A stretch of DNA of 64,000 nucleotides from Collinsella aerofaciens (GCF_019131995.1 NZ_JAHONA010000001.1:62001-126000), one strand, 5' to 3'; counted from the first letter of the stretch, positions 24,008 through 33,586 are shown. Notes: generated by a model not told the origin, from the letters alone. Numbers and translations are program-made.

Positions 24008-24700
24008 ATGGCCCGCGCCGAATCGGGGCTCCCCGAGCAGATTTCCGAGAAAATCATTCAATTGATTCTTGATGAGCACCTTGAGCAAGGCGATCGCCTG
24101 CCCAAGGAGGCCGTACTCGTTGAGCGCCTGGGCGCCGGCAGGAGCACCGTGCGCGAGGCCATGAAGCTGCTGCAGTCGCGCAACATCGTGCGCATCAAGC
24201 AGGGTTCGGGCACGTACGTGGCCTCGAACCCCGGCGTTGCCGACGATCCGTTGGGCTTTACCTTTATCGGCGACAAGCAGCGCCTGGCGCGCGACCTGCT
24301 CGAGGTGCGTTTTATGATCGAGCCGCAGATGGCGAGCATGGCCGCCGAGCACGCGACCGAAGATCAGATTATGTGCATCCGCGAGCTCTGCGATGAGTCC
24401 CAGCGCCTGGCCGAGGCCGGCGAGGACTACTCCGCCGCCGACACCGCATTCCACAACGCCATTGCCGAGAGCTGCGGGAACCTCGTCGTCCCTCGCCTGA
24501 TGGGTGTGCTCAAGGCATCCGTTCCCCTCTTTATCGACGTAACGGGCAAAAAGCTCGTCGAGGAGACCATCCGCACGCACCGCGGCGTGGCCGACGCCAT
24601 CGAGGCGCGCAACCCCACCGCCGCGCACGACGCCATGTATCTGCACCTGGTCTACAACCGCAACATGATCGCGGAAGGCGCGATGGCGAAAAGCGAGTAA
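24008..24700 (+). CDS. FadR/GntR family regulator of the sugar-acid operon
   Basis: 230 residues. The winged helix (QISEKIIQLILDEHLEQGDR, then RLGAGRSTVREAMKLLQS, and KQGSGTYVAS) is followed by an FCD domain with likely metal ligands (TAFHNAIAESCGN; THRGVADAIEARN). It is divergent from GntP and the dehydratase and most likely represses them until a sugar acid binds. The ATG at 24008 follows GAGAGG. Downstream, an operator for a different regulator precedes the SDR gene, so the SDR is probably a separate unit. Confidence 0.87.
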   Translation: MARAESGLPEQISEKIIQLILDEHLEQGDRLPKEAVLVERLGAGRSTVREAMKLLQSRNIVRIKQGSGTYVASNPGVADDPLGFTFIGDKQRLARDLLEVRFMIEPQMASMAAEHATEDQIMCIRELCDESQRLAEAGEDYSAADTAFHNAIAESCGNLVVPRLMGVLKASVPLFIDVTGKKLVEETIRTHRGVADAIEARNPTAAHDAMYLHLVYNRNMIAEGAMAKSE

Positions 24701-24740
24701 GGGCATCGCGACAACCGATTTCAACCGTTCACCTTTTAAA

Positions 24741-24755
24741 AGTGAACGTTCACCT
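24741..24755. promoter_or_regulatory. GTGAACGTTCAC operator before the SDR gene
   Basis: AGTGAACGTTCACCT at 24741-24755, with a weaker half (GATGAACGTTTC) at 24831-24842. Links the SDR/isomerase pair to the galacturonate regulon. Confidence 0.65.
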
Positions 24756-24858
24756 ATTTTTAGGAGAATAGGGGCGTCAATTCCTCCGTTTCTCCTATAC
24801 TGAGCTTGTATTAAAAGCAAGACTTATATAGATGAACGTTTCTTTTGAAAGGATCGCT

Positions 24859-25668
24859 ATGTCTGATCTTATGGACAGCTTCCGCCTGGATGGCAAGGTC
24901 GCACTTGTGACCGGCGCCACCTACGGCATTGGCATGGCCATTGCCGAGGCGCTCGGCGAGGCCGGCGCCAAGATCGCCTTTAACGCCCGCCACGCCGACA
25001 AGGTCGCCGAGGCCGAGAAGCACTACCGCGAGCTGGGCTTTGAGGCTCACGGCTACGTGGCCGATGTCACTGACGAGGCCGTCGTCGCCGAGCTCGTCGC
25101 CAAGATCGAGGCCGATTTTGGCACCACGCCCGACATCCTGGTCAACAATGCAGGTGTTATCCAGCGCACCCCCATGCTCGACATGAGCGCCGAGGACTTC
25201 CGTCGCGTCGTCGACATCGATCTTAACGCCCCGTTCATCGTCTCCAAGGCCTGCCTGCCCGGCATGATCGCCAAGGGTCACGGCAAGATCATCAACATCT
25301 GCTCGATGATGAGCGAGCTTGGCCGCGAGACCATCGCTGGCTACGCCGCTGCCAAGGGCGGTCTGAAGATGCTCACCAAGAACATCTGCTCCGAGTTTGG
25401 CGAGGCCAACATCCAGTGCAATGGCATTGGGCCTGGCTACATCGCCACGCCGCAGACCGCGCCGCTGCGCGAGACGCAGCCCGACGGCAGCCGTCACCCG
25501 TTTGACCAGTTCATCATCGCCAAGACCCCGGCCGCCCGTTGGGGCACGCCCGAGGACCTGAAGGGCCCCGCTGTGTTCCTGGCCTCCGATGCCTCGAACT
25601 TCGTCAACGGCCACATCCTCTACGTCGACGGCGGCATCCTGGCATACATCGGCAAGCAGCCCCAGTAG
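24859..25668 (+). CDS. SDR dehydrogenase, DhuD/KduD- or gluconate 5-dehydrogenase-like
   Basis: 269 residues of classical short-chain dehydrogenase. TGATYGIG is the dinucleotide loop, NNAG the structural motif, and YAAAKGG holds the catalytic Tyr/Lys. The closest functional groups are gluconate 5-dehydrogenase, KduD and streptococcal DhuD (reduces 3-deoxy-D-glycero-2,5-hexodiulosonate to KDG). The RpiB-type isomerase gene follows on the same strand, matching the DhuD-DhuI pair for unsaturated uronates. The ATG at 24859 follows GAAAGGATC. A GTGAACGTTCAC operator precedes it. Confidence 0.85.
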   Translation: MSDLMDSFRLDGKVALVTGATYGIGMAIAEALGEAGAKIAFNARHADKVAEAEKHYRELGFEAHGYVADVTDEAVVAELVAKIEADFGTTPDILVNNAGVIQRTPMLDMSAEDFRRVVDIDLNAPFIVSKACLPGMIAKGHGKIINICSMMSELGRETIAGYAAAKGGLKMLTKNICSEFGEANIQCNGIGPGYIATPQTAPLRETQPDGSRHPFDQFIIAKTPAARWGTPEDLKGPAVFLASDASNFVNGHILYVDGGILAYIGKQPQ

Positions 25669-25675
25669 GCGCTGC

Positions 25676-25773
25676 GCGGGCTTGAGACGGGCATCTTGCC
25701 TTTCAATCGTCGGTCGCGTACCCAAGTACGCTTCCCTCCTCTTTCAAGGCAACCTGCTCCGTCTCAAGCCCGC
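25676..25773. repeat. 98 bp nested palindrome after the SDR gene
   Basis: Outer arms GCGGGCTTGAGACGG (25676-25690) and CCGTCTCAAGCCCGC (25759-25773) are perfect. Inside lie TTGCCTT/AAGGCAA and a tip hairpin GTAC-CCAA-GTAC. There is no T-run, so it is not a standard terminator. Confidence 0.6.
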
Positions 25774-25809
25774 TCGCTCACCGCGCTCCCACATTTAGGT
25801 TCATTTAGT

Positions 25810-25877
25810 AGTTGCGGTGAAATAGGGATTGATTTTGACTTCTACCAGGCAAGACGGTCCGTATTTCACCGCAAGTT
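25810..25877. repeat. Palindromic intergenic repeat, copy 3
   Basis: AGTTGCGGTGAAATAGGGA and TCCGTATTTCACCGCAAGTT surround about 28 bases, 24 bases before the isomerase start codon. The most diverged intact copy of the family. Confidence 0.75.
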
Positions 25878-25900
25878 AGAAATAGGAAAGGTATTTCGCA

Positions 25901-26542
25901 ATGAAGATCGCTCTCATCAACGAGAATTCTCAGAACTCCAAGAACCCCATGATCGAGGCTGCCCTTAAGAAGGTTGTCGAGCCCATGGGGCACACCGTCT
26001 TTAACTATGGTATGTATGCCGACGCCGACTCCAAGCCCCTCACCTACGTGCAGAACGGCATCCTTGCCGCCGTGCTGCTCAACTCCGGCGCTGCCGACTA
26101 CGTCGTGACCGGCTGCGGCACCGGCGAGGGCGCCATGCTCGCCTGCAACTCCTTCCCCGGCGTGCTGTGCGGCCACGTTGCCGACCCGCTCGGCGCCTAC
26201 ACCTTTGCCCAGGTCAACGATGGCAACGCCGTCGCCATGCCCTTCGCTCTTAAGAACGGCTGGGGCCAGGAGCTCAACCTCGAGTACACCTTCGAGAAGC
26301 TCTTTGGCTTTGGTTCGGGCAACGGCTACCCCGCCGAGCGTGTTGAGCCCGAGCAGCGCAACAAGAAGATCCTCGACGGCGTGCGCGCTGTGACCATGCG
26401 TCCGCTCGTCGACGTCCTGGGCGAGATCGATCAGGACCTGGTGAAGGGCGCACTTGCCGGCGAGCACTTCCAGGAGTACTTCTTTGCCAACGCAACCGAC
26501 GAGGCCATCATCACCAAGGTCAAGGAGATCCTGGGCCTCTAA
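25901..26542 (+). CDS. RpiB/LacA/LacB family sugar isomerase, DhuI-like
   Basis: 213 residues. It begins MKIALINENSQNSKN and carries the RpiB-fold features DYVVTGCGTGEGAMLACNSF (catalytic loop) and GVLCGHVADPLGAY. It is longer than ribose 5-phosphate isomerase B (about 150) because of a C-terminal extension. In streptococci a protein of this superfamily (DhuI) isomerises 4-deoxy-5-keto-uronate from unsaturated uronic acids and is encoded beside the SDR DhuD. The same pair here, plus a GH105 enzyme elsewhere in the window, supports that role by inference. AGGAAAGG precedes the ATG at 25901. Confidence 0.8.
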   Translation: MKIALINENSQNSKNPMIEAALKKVVEPMGHTVFNYGMYADADSKPLTYVQNGILAAVLLNSGAADYVVTGCGTGEGAMLACNSFPGVLCGHVADPLGAYTFAQVNDGNAVAMPFALKNGWGQELNLEYTFEKLFGFGSGNGYPAERVEPEQRNKKILDGVRAVTMRPLVDVLGEIDQDLVKGALAGEHFQEYFFANATDEAIITKVKEILGL

Positions 26543-26568
26543 TCGCACGACTCATTGCAGCTAACGCA

Positions 26569-26608
26569 AGCGGCGGTCGTCCCACGTACGGGACGACCGC
26601 CGCTTTTT
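26569..26608 (+). terminator. Terminator after the isomerase gene
   Basis: A perfect 15 bp stem AGCGGCGGTCGTCCC / GGGACGACCGCCGCT with loop ACGTAC, then TTTT. Confidence 0.9.
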
Positions 26609-26662
26609 GCTATCTACCGACTGACGCCGCGGGGATAGGCCTCACATGCACCAAGGGGTTGA

Positions 26663-28612
26663 CTAGAGCTCGCAGGCAACCTTGTAGCCATCGCCGATGG
26701 CATCGCGGATGTTGCCACACTTCTGGGCATCGCCTAGCACGTGGACAGCAACACCGGCAGCGGCAAGGTCGTCGACCAGCTTGGTATTGGGACGATAGCC
26801 CATGGCAAGCACCAGCGTATCGGCATCGGTGATGGTGTGGACCTCGCCATCCTTCTCGTAGCTGATGGTGTCCTCGGTGATCTCGGTCACCTTGGCCTCG
26901 GTCAGAACATGGACGCCCTTGGAGAGCATGCGCGTGATGAGCACCGCGCGACCGGCACCGCCCTCGTTGGCAGCGAGCGTCTTGGTCATCTCTATGACGG
27001 TCACATCGCGATTGGCCGGCGACAGGTCGTTGACCAGCGGGGCCAGGTAATCGGCCGTCTCGCAGCCAACGGTACCGCCGCCCACGATGACGATCTTCTT
27101 GCCCGGGAAAGCCTTGCCGCTCAGCAGGTCGTCAGCCGTCATAACCTGCTTAAAGCCCTGCATAAAGGCCGGGGCGATGGGCTCGGCGCCATAAGCCAGG
27201 ACAACCTCGTAGCCGGCGTAGTCACGCTGAATGTCCTCGGCAGTAAGCTCGGTGCCAAATACGCACTTCACGCCGACCTCGGCCAGGCGACGGTACTGAT
27301 ACTTGATCACGCGGGTGAGTTCCTGCTTTGCCGGCGGAACGGCCGCGATGCGCATCTCGCCACCCGGCTCGCCCTGCTTATCCACGAGCACTACGTTGTG
27401 GCCGCGCTTGGCAGCAATGTAGGCTGCCTCCATGCCCGCAGGACCAGCGCCCACAACCAGCACGTTCTTAGCCTCGGCGGCAGGCTCGTAGCCGGCCTCG
27501 TCGCGCTCAACATCGGGATTGACGGTGCAGGAGATGCGCTTGCCAAACATAATGCCGTTCAGGCAGCGCAGGCAGCCAATGCAGGGGCGGATGTCGTCGG
27601 CGTTGCCGGCGGCTGCCTTGTTGCAGAACTCGGCATCGCACAGATTGGCGCGGCCCATCATGCAGATGTCGGCAGCACCGTCCTCGATCAGCTCCTCGGC
27701 AATCCATGCCTCGTTAATGCGGCCGACCGTGGCAACGGGAATGTTGACGTGCTTTTTGATCTCTCGCGAGCAGGCGGCATGCGAGGCCTGCTGCGTGCCG
27801 GCGGCGGGAATGGCAGAGCCGCGCTTGATAGTGGTGCCGCCCGACACATGAATCATGTCGACGCCGGCCTTCTCCAGGCGACGCGAGACGTAGATCATGT
27901 CGTTGAGGGTCAGGCCGCCATCGGTGTATTCATCGCCCGAAATGCGGACGTCGATGATAAAGTCCTTGCCGCAGCGCTCGCGAATCTCGGCAATGACCTC
28001 GAGCAGGAAGCGCATACGCGCGTCGAGCGAGCCGCCGTACTCATCGGTACGCTTGTTGTAGAGCGGGGTCAAAAAGCCGCCGAGCATGCCGTGGGCGTGC
28101 GCCGCATGGACCTCGACGCCATCGACGCCGGCCTTCTGCATACGCACGGCAGCGTCGCCAAACTGATGCGTGAGCTCGTGGATCTCATCGACCGTGATAG
28201 GACGCGGTGCCTCGCGGGCATAGGACGGTCCCACGAAGGACGGAGCGATCAGGCGCGGCGTGCCCGGAATGTTAAAGGCCATGTAGGCGGGGTGGAAGAG
28301 CTGCGGCATGATCTTGCAGCCGTACTCGTGGACGGCTGCGGCGAGCTTTTCCCAGCCGGGGATAAACGTGTCGTCGTAGCAGCACATGTCACCCGGCAGA
28401 TAGGTATAGGTGGGCTCGACCGTCACGACCTCGGTGATGATGAGGCCCACACCACCCTTGGCGCGGGCGCGGTAGTGGTCGACCAAGTCGTCGGTCACAT
28501 AGCCATGATCGGCCAGGTTCGTGGATACCGGCGGCATAAAGACGCGGTTCTTGACCTCGGTCGTACCGACCTTGATCGGGCTAAAGAGCATCGGGTAGGC
28601 GGATGACTCCAT
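26663..28612 (-). CDS. Old Yellow Enzyme-type FMN/FAD/4Fe-4S reductase
   Basis: 649 residues with the two-part architecture of 2,4-dienoyl-CoA reductase and related enoate reductases. Residues 1-370 form an OYE TIM barrel (SPIKVGTTEVKNRVFMPP; HAAHAHGMLGGFLTPLYNKR, TDEYGG). A 4Fe-4S cluster motif CIGCLRC plus a later Cys follows. Then comes an FAD/NAD(P)H Rossmann module (VLVVGAGPAGMEAAYIAA; KIVIVGGGTVGCETADYL). It reduces activated double bonds with NAD(P)H; the substrate is unknown. The ATG at 28612 follows AAAGGA. It stands alone, with a palindromic repeat upstream. Confidence 0.88.
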   Translation of the reverse strand: MESSAYPMLFSPIKVGTTEVKNRVFMPPVSTNLADHGYVTDDLVDHYRARAKGGVGLIITEVVTVEPTYTYLPGDMCCYDDTFIPGWEKLAAAVHEYGCKIMPQLFHPAYMAFNIPGTPRLIAPSFVGPSYAREAPRPITVDEIHELTHQFGDAAVRMQKAGVDGVEVHAAHAHGMLGGFLTPLYNKRTDEYGGSLDARMRFLLEVIAEIRERCGKDFIIDVRISGDEYTDGGLTLNDMIYVSRRLEKAGVDMIHVSGGTTIKRGSAIPAAGTQQASHAACSREIKKHVNIPVATVGRINEAWIAEELIEDGAADICMMGRANLCDAEFCNKAAAGNADDIRPCIGCLRCLNGIMFGKRISCTVNPDVERDEAGYEPAAEAKNVLVVGAGPAGMEAAYIAAKRGHNVVLVDKQGEPGGEMRIAAVPPAKQELTRVIKYQYRRLAEVGVKCVFGTELTAEDIQRDYAGYEVVLAYGAEPIAPAFMQGFKQVMTADDLLSGKAFPGKKIVIVGGGTVGCETADYLAPLVNDLSPANRDVTVIEMTKTLAANEGGAGRAVLITRMLSKGVHVLTEAKVTEITEDTISYEKDGEVHTITDADTLVLAMGYRPNTKLVDDLAAAGVAVHVLGDAQKCGNIRDAIGDGYKVACEL

Positions 28613-28730
28613 ACAGGCTTCCTTTCGTTTGAGCCGCTCGGCGGCAGTTGCTAACGTACCTATCGTATCAGTATCCGCCGCATTCGCACTCGCTCGCACT
28701 CCCCACCTTCAATCCCGACCCTCACAAAAA

Positions 28731-28797
28731 AGTTGCGGTGGAATACGGAGTAGATGAGGCTTTTGACAGGCAAAACAGTCCGTATTTCACCGCAACT
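28731..28797. repeat. Palindromic intergenic repeat, copy 4 (kdp side 1)
   Basis: AGTTGCGGTGGAATACGGAG opens it and GTCCGTATTTCACCGCAACT closes it. It differs at only a few positions from copy 5 on the other side of the kdp genes and has the same orientation. Confidence 0.85.
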
Positions 28798-28860
28798 GAT
28801 GGGCGGAGTGGAATTGAGGGCTCAGGTAGTCAGTCATGCCCTCATCCGCCACTCCCTCAC

Positions 28861-29451
28861 CTACAGCGCGCCGTCCAGCATAAGGTTCACCTTGAGCACG
28901 TTGACCGTGGGCTCGCCGAAGACGCCCAGGAATCGGCCCTTGGTGCACCGGGCGATGATCTCGCACACTTCGCCTTCGCTCTTGCCCGTGGCCTTGGCAA
29001 GGCGCGGGACCTGGTACTCGGCGGCATCCGGAGAGATCTCCGGGTCGAGGCCGGACCCCGAACACGTCACCAGGTCGACGGGCACAGCGTCCATATCGGC
29101 ATCGGGGTTGGCGGCGCGGATCTTCTTCACGCGCGCATCCACAAGCTGCCGATACTCATCACTCGCCGGGGACAAATTGGACGGGGCACCATACGCCATG
29201 AGCCCGCCATCTTCGCCTTCGACAATTGACACGTTCTGGATACGACCCCACATGTGGGCTTCGTCATCGAAGTTCTGGCCGATGAGCTCGGAACCCACAA
29301 CCTTGCCGTCGACCGTAATGAGCGAACCGTTCGCCTGATACGGGAACGCAACCTGGGAGATGCCGGTCACGACGAGCGTATAGCCCAGGCCGCAGACAAC
29401 GGTAAACAGCGCGAACACGCCAAGTGCGCGCGATGCGATACCTTTGAACAT
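28861..29451 (-). CDS. kdpC: Potassium-transporting ATPase subunit KdpC
   Basis: 196 residues. One N-terminal membrane helix (ALGVFALFTVVCGLGYTLVV) and the conserved KdpC periplasmic/cytosolic signature (GSELIGQNFDDEAHMWGR; TCSGSGLDPEISPDAAEYQV; RLAKATGKSEGEVCEII). KdpC stabilises the KdpFABC complex and aids ATP binding. Last gene of kdpFABC, 12 bases after kdpB, with GGAGG before the ATG at 29451. Confidence 0.95.
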   Translation of the reverse strand: MFKGIASRALGVFALFTVVCGLGYTLVVTGISQVAFPYQANGSLITVDGKVVGSELIGQNFDDEAHMWGRIQNVSIVEGEDGGLMAYGAPSNLSPASDEYRQLVDARVKKIRAANPDADMDAVPVDLVTCSGSGLDPEISPDAAEYQVPRLAKATGKSEGEVCEIIARCTKGRFLGVFGEPTVNVLKVNLMLDGAL

Positions 29452-29463
29452 ACATACCTCCGT

Positions 29464-31524
29464 CTACATCATGCCAATGCCGAACAAGGCCAGCAGCATG
29501 TCGATAATCTTGATGAATACGAACGGCGCCACAATACCGCCCAGGCCCCACACCAGCAGGTTGTGGGTCAGCAGCTGGCCGGACGAAAGCTCGCGGTACT
29601 TCACGCCTTTCGGGGCGGCAGGAATCAGCGCGACGATGACCAGCGCGTTGTAGATAATGGCGGACAGCACGGCAGTCAACGGGCTGGTGAGCCCCAGGAT
29701 GTTGAGGGAGTCCAACCCGGGGTAGATCGGCGAGAATAGCGCCGGGATGATGGCGAAATACTTGGCGACGTCGTTGGCGACCGAGAAGGTCGTGAGCGAG
29801 CCGCGGGTCATGAGCAGTTGCTTGCCGATACGCACGATATCGATGAGTTTGGTGGGGCTGGAGTCGAGGTCGACCATGTTGCCGGCCTCCTTGGCAGCCT
29901 GGGTTCCCGTGTTCATGGCCACGGCGACATCCGCCTGCGCCAGTGCCGGCGCGTCGTTGGTGCCGTCGCCGGTCATCGCGACCAGATGGCCCTCATGCTG
30001 GAACGCGCGGATCTTATCGAGCTTGCCCTCGGGCGTCGCTTCGGCCAGGAAGTCATCCACACCGGCCTCGGCGGCGATTGCCGCGTCCGTCAGCGGATTA
30101 TCACCCGTCACCATTATGGTCTTGATACCCATGCGGCGCAGGTCGGCGAACTTTTCCTTCACGCCAGACTTGATGATGTCCTTAAGGTAGACGACACCCA
30201 GCACACGTCGGTCCTTTGCCACGACCAACGGGGTGCCACCCACCTTCGCAATGCGTTCGACGGCCTCGTCGCACTCCTTCGAGAACACTCCTCCGGCAGC
30301 CTCCACATAAGCGCGAACGGAATCGGCCGCACCCTTGCGAATCTCGCTGTCGGCGTAGTTCACACCGGACATGCGGGTCGCCGCGGTGAAGGGGATGAAC
30401 TCCATGCCCTTATCCTCGAGTGTGCGGCCGCGCAGCCCAAACTGCTCCTTGGCGAGCACGACGATAGAGCGGCCCTCGGGGGTCTCATCCGCCAGAGAGG
30501 ACAGCTGCGCGGCATCGGCCAGCTCCGCGGGATCGACGCCGTCGACCGGGATGAACTCGGCGGCTTGGCGGTTACCCAGGGTAATGGTGCCGGTCTTGTC
30601 GAGCATGAGGATGTCGACGTCGCCGGCGGCCTCGATGGCGCGACCGGACATGGCCAGCACGTTGGCCTCGTTCAGTCGGCTCATGCCGGCGATGCCAATG
30701 GCGGACAGAAGGGCACCGATGGTTGTGGGAGCCAGGCACACGAGCAGCGCCACGAGCGTGGTCACGGCCGTGGGGTTCGCCATACCGTTGAGCCCTGCAG
30801 AGAAACTCGAGTAGCAGTACAGTGCGAGCGTCACGAGGATGAAGATGACGGACAGAGCAACCAGAAAGATCTCGAGCGCGACCTCGTTGGGGGTCTTCTT
30901 GCGGGCGGCGCCCTCGACCATGGCGATCATCTTATCCAGGAAGCTCTGGCCAGGCTCGCTGGTAATTTTCACCACAATCCAATCGGAAAGCACGGTAGTG
31001 CCGCCAGTGACGGTAGAACGGTCACCGCCAGCCTCGCGAACCACAGGTGCAGACTCGCCGGTGATGGCCGACTCATCAACCGAGGCGGCACCCTCGATGA
31101 CATCGCCGTCTCCCGGAATCTGCTCGCCGGCGCGCACGACCACCAGATCCCCGCGTGAGAGCTCGGTACCGGGAACGACCGTGAAGCGGTCCTTATCCTC
31201 AACGGACTCGATGCGATGGGCCTCGACGTCCTTTTTCGCCGCGCGCAGGGAGTCTGCCTGCGCCTTACCGCGGCCCTCGGCAAGTGCCTCGGCAAAATTT
31301 GAAAAGAGGTCGGTCAGCCAGAGAATGACGGCAATGGCGATCACATAGTACGTGGGGACGTCGGCGTCCTGTACCCCAAAAATAGAGGCGATGGCCAGAA
31401 TGGAGGTCATGGCGGCCGACAGCCACACCAGGAACATGACCGGGTTTTGGACCTGGACACGGGGGTCAAGCTTGGCAAATGAATCGCGCACCGCGCGGCT
31501 CATCATGTCTTTTTGCATAGCCAT
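29464..31524 (-). CDS. kdpB: Potassium-transporting ATPase ATP-binding subunit KdpB
   Basis: 686 residues of P-type ATPase. Phosphorylation motif [12 protein letters not shown], actuator motif ITGESAPV and hinge [16 protein letters not shown] are all present, as are the seven or so membrane helices. It couples ATP hydrolysis to K+ uptake through KdpA. Normal length. AAAGGAG precedes the ATG at 31524, 16 bases after kdpA. Confidence 0.97.
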   Translation of the reverse strand: MAMQKDMMSRAVRDSFAKLDPRVQVQNPVMFLVWLSAAMTSILAIASIFGVQDADVPTYYVIAIAVILWLTDLFSNFAEALAEGRGKAQADSLRAAKKDVEAHRIESVEDKDRFTVVPGTELSRGDLVVVRAGEQIPGDGDVIEGAASVDESAITGESAPVVREAGGDRSTVTGGTTVLSDWIVVKITSEPGQSFLDKMIAMVEGAARKKTPNEVALEIFLVALSVIFILVTLALYCYSSFSAGLNGMANPTAVTTLVALLVCLAPTTIGALLSAIGIAGMSRLNEANVLAMSGRAIEAAGDVDILMLDKTGTITLGNRQAAEFIPVDGVDPAELADAAQLSSLADETPEGRSIVVLAKEQFGLRGRTLEDKGMEFIPFTAATRMSGVNYADSEIRKGAADSVRAYVEAAGGVFSKECDEAVERIAKVGGTPLVVAKDRRVLGVVYLKDIIKSGVKEKFADLRRMGIKTIMVTGDNPLTDAAIAAEAGVDDFLAEATPEGKLDKIRAFQHEGHLVAMTGDGTNDAPALAQADVAVAMNTGTQAAKEAGNMVDLDSSPTKLIDIVRIGKQLLMTRGSLTTFSVANDVAKYFAIIPALFSPIYPGLDSLNILGLTSPLTAVLSAIIYNALVIVALIPAAPKGVKYRELSSGQLLTHNLLVWGLGGIVAPFVFIKIIDMLLALFGIGMM

Positions 31525-31539
31525 AAATCTGCGACTCCT

Positions 31540-33363
31540 TTACGCAACCATCTGGAAGAATTCGGCAACGGGACCAAGCGCCAACGCCGGGAAGAAGCTC
31601 AGGGCGCCAATCAGCAGAACGACGAATACCAGCAGGAACACGAACATGGCATTGGTGGTGGAAAGCGTGCCGGCGCTCTCGGCGACCTTGCCCTTCCCGG
31701 CCAGCGAGCCCGCGATGGCGAGCGTGCCTACAATCGGTAGGAACCGCGCGAACAGCATCTCGATACCCAGCAGCACGTTGATCCACGGGATGTTGCAGTT
31801 CATACCGGCGAATGAGGAGCCGTTGTTGCCGCCAGCCGAAGTAAGGGTGTACAGGACCTCGGAGAAGCCATGCGCCCCACCGTTGTTGAGTTGATCGACA
31901 AGACCGGGCACCATGCAGGCGATAGCGGAGCTCACCAGAATGGCAAACGGGGTGGCGAGACACAGAACCACCGCCCAGCGCATCTCGGTCGGCTCGATCT
32001 TCTTGCCTAGGAACTCGGGCGTGCGGCCGACCATGAGGCCGGCGATAAACACCGTGAGGATGGCGAAGCCGATCATGCCGTACAGGCCGCAGCCAACGCC
32101 GCCGAACACTACCTCGCCCAGCGCTATCTGGAGCATCTGGACAAACCCGCCGAGCGGGGTGTAGGAGTCGTGCATGGAGTTGACCGAGCCGTTGGAAGCA
32201 GCCGTCGTGAAAGCGGACCAGGTGGAAGAGGAGGCGATGCCAAAGCGGCTCTCTTTGCCCTCCATGTTGCCGCCCGCCTGGCCATCGGTCATCTCGATGT
32301 TGACCGCGCCGCCATCTGCCAGCTGCGGCGTACCCATATGCTCGTTAACGGCGATGATGCCGGTAAAGACCACAAGCAGGATAAGCATCGCCGCGAAGAT
32401 GGCCTTGCCCTGCCCGGCATTCTTGACACCGATGCCGAAGGTGAAGCAGCAGGCGACCGGAATCAGCAGCAAGCTGGTCATCTCGATGATGTTGGTGAAG
32501 GCATTGGGGTTCTCATACGGATGCGCAGAGTTCGCGCCAAAGAAGCCGCCGCCGTTGGTGCCGGACTGTTTGATGGCAACCTGGCTGGCCGCAGGACCCT
32601 GAGGCAGGAACTGCTCGGTGATCACGCGCGCGCCCTCGACAACCTTGCCGTCGACCTTGACCGTGTCGCCCTCGATCTGGGCGCCGTCGATGACGCTCCA
32701 GCCGCCGTCTGCATTAGGCTGGACAGCGACGGGCTCTACGAGCTCAGCCTTCTGAGCCGGCTGGAAGTTGGAGATGACGCCACCGGCAGCCAGGCAGATA
32801 CCAAACACGAGGTTCAGCGGGATGAGCACATACAGGACGGTGCGGGTGAGGTCGACCCAGAAGGAACCCAGACCCTGCTCCTTGACCTGACGGAAGCCGC
32901 GGATCAGCGCGAACATGACCGCGATACCGGTACCAGCGGAAACGAAGTTCTGCACAGTGAGACCCATGAACTGCACAAGGTAGGACAGGGTGGTCTCACC
33001 GGAGTAGGACTGCCAGTTGGAGTTGGTTATGAAGGAAGCAGCCGTATTGAACGACAGGCCCCATGACACACCCGGCAGGTGCTGGGGATTGCCTGGCAAG
33101 AAGGACTGAAGCGCCTGGAGTGCCACAAGAGTCACGAGGCCGATCCCCGAAAAGACCAGCACGCTCGCCAGATAGCGCCTACACCCCATCTGTTCTGCCG
33201 CGTCGATGCGAAGCAGACGATAGACGCCACGCTCCACAGGAGCAATCACAGGCGACAGGAACGTATGCTCACCATCCATGATATGGGCCATGAACCGACC
33301 GAGCGGAACGGCCAGGACGACGAGTACGGCAAAGTACAAGATGTACTGAATCGCAGCGTCCAT
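31540..33363 (-). CDS. kdpA: Potassium-transporting ATPase K+-binding subunit KdpA
   Basis: 607 residues with about ten membrane helices and four degenerate selectivity-filter loops, e.g. FNTAASFITNSNWQ, GTNGGGFFGANSAHPYENPN and TSAGGNNGSSFAG. It forms the K+ channel-like pathway of the Kdp complex. It starts immediately after the kdpF stop codon (ATG complementary to 33361-33363), with GGAG inside the end of kdpF. Confidence 0.97.
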   Translation of the reverse strand: MDAAIQYILYFAVLVVLAVPLGRFMAHIMDGEHTFLSPVIAPVERGVYRLLRIDAAEQMGCRRYLASVLVFSGIGLVTLVALQALQSFLPGNPQHLPGVSWGLSFNTAASFITNSNWQSYSGETTLSYLVQFMGLTVQNFVSAGTGIAVMFALIRGFRQVKEQGLGSFWVDLTRTVLYVLIPLNLVFGICLAAGGVISNFQPAQKAELVEPVAVQPNADGGWSVIDGAQIEGDTVKVDGKVVEGARVITEQFLPQGPAASQVAIKQSGTNGGGFFGANSAHPYENPNAFTNIIEMTSLLLIPVACCFTFGIGVKNAGQGKAIFAAMLILLVVFTGIIAVNEHMGTPQLADGGAVNIEMTDGQAGGNMEGKESRFGIASSSTWSAFTTAASNGSVNSMHDSYTPLGGFVQMLQIALGEVVFGGVGCGLYGMIGFAILTVFIAGLMVGRTPEFLGKKIEPTEMRWAVVLCLATPFAILVSSAIACMVPGLVDQLNNGGAHGFSEVLYTLTSAGGNNGSSFAGMNCNIPWINVLLGIEMLFARFLPIVGTLAIAGSLAGKGKVAESAGTLSTTNAMFVFLLVFVVLLIGALSFFPALALGPVAEFFQMVA

Positions 33364-33366
33364 AGT

Positions 33367-33453
33367 TTACGAATCACTCCTCATCAGAATGTAGATGTAA
33401 TAGATAAGAAGTCCAATGCAGACGACTCCGATGATGGGAATGAGGATGTCCAT
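33367..33453 (-). CDS. kdpF: KdpF, small hydrophobic subunit of the Kdp complex
   Basis: 28 residues, MDILIPIIGVVCIGLLIYYI and then YILMRSDS: one membrane helix with a short basic end. The position directly upstream of kdpA, the size and the composition identify KdpF, which stabilises the complex in the membrane. AAAGGGG precedes the ATG at 33453; the TAA stop is 3 bases before the kdpA start. Confidence 0.9.
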   Translation of the reverse strand: MDILIPIIGVVCIGLLIYYIYILMRSDS

Positions 33454-33566
33454 TTACCGCCCCTTTCACACGCGGTCCGATGTCTCGGACGCCTGCCCTC
33501 GCAAGCGTCTGGGGACAGTAAACGCTTCTAGGGATTAAAGAGGCGTGAGGGCCGGGGCTCACGTCC

Positions 33567-33586
33567 TTAAGATGCCGTAAAGATGC
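33567..33586. promoter_or_regulatory. Direct repeat in the kdpFABC/kdpDE divergent region
   Basis: TTAAGATGC and TAAAGATGC repeat 11 bp apart between the divergent kdpF and kdpD genes, one helical turn. A binding site for the response regulator KdpE is a reasonable guess. A short CGTGAG/CTCACG hairpin is next to it. Confidence 0.4.
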
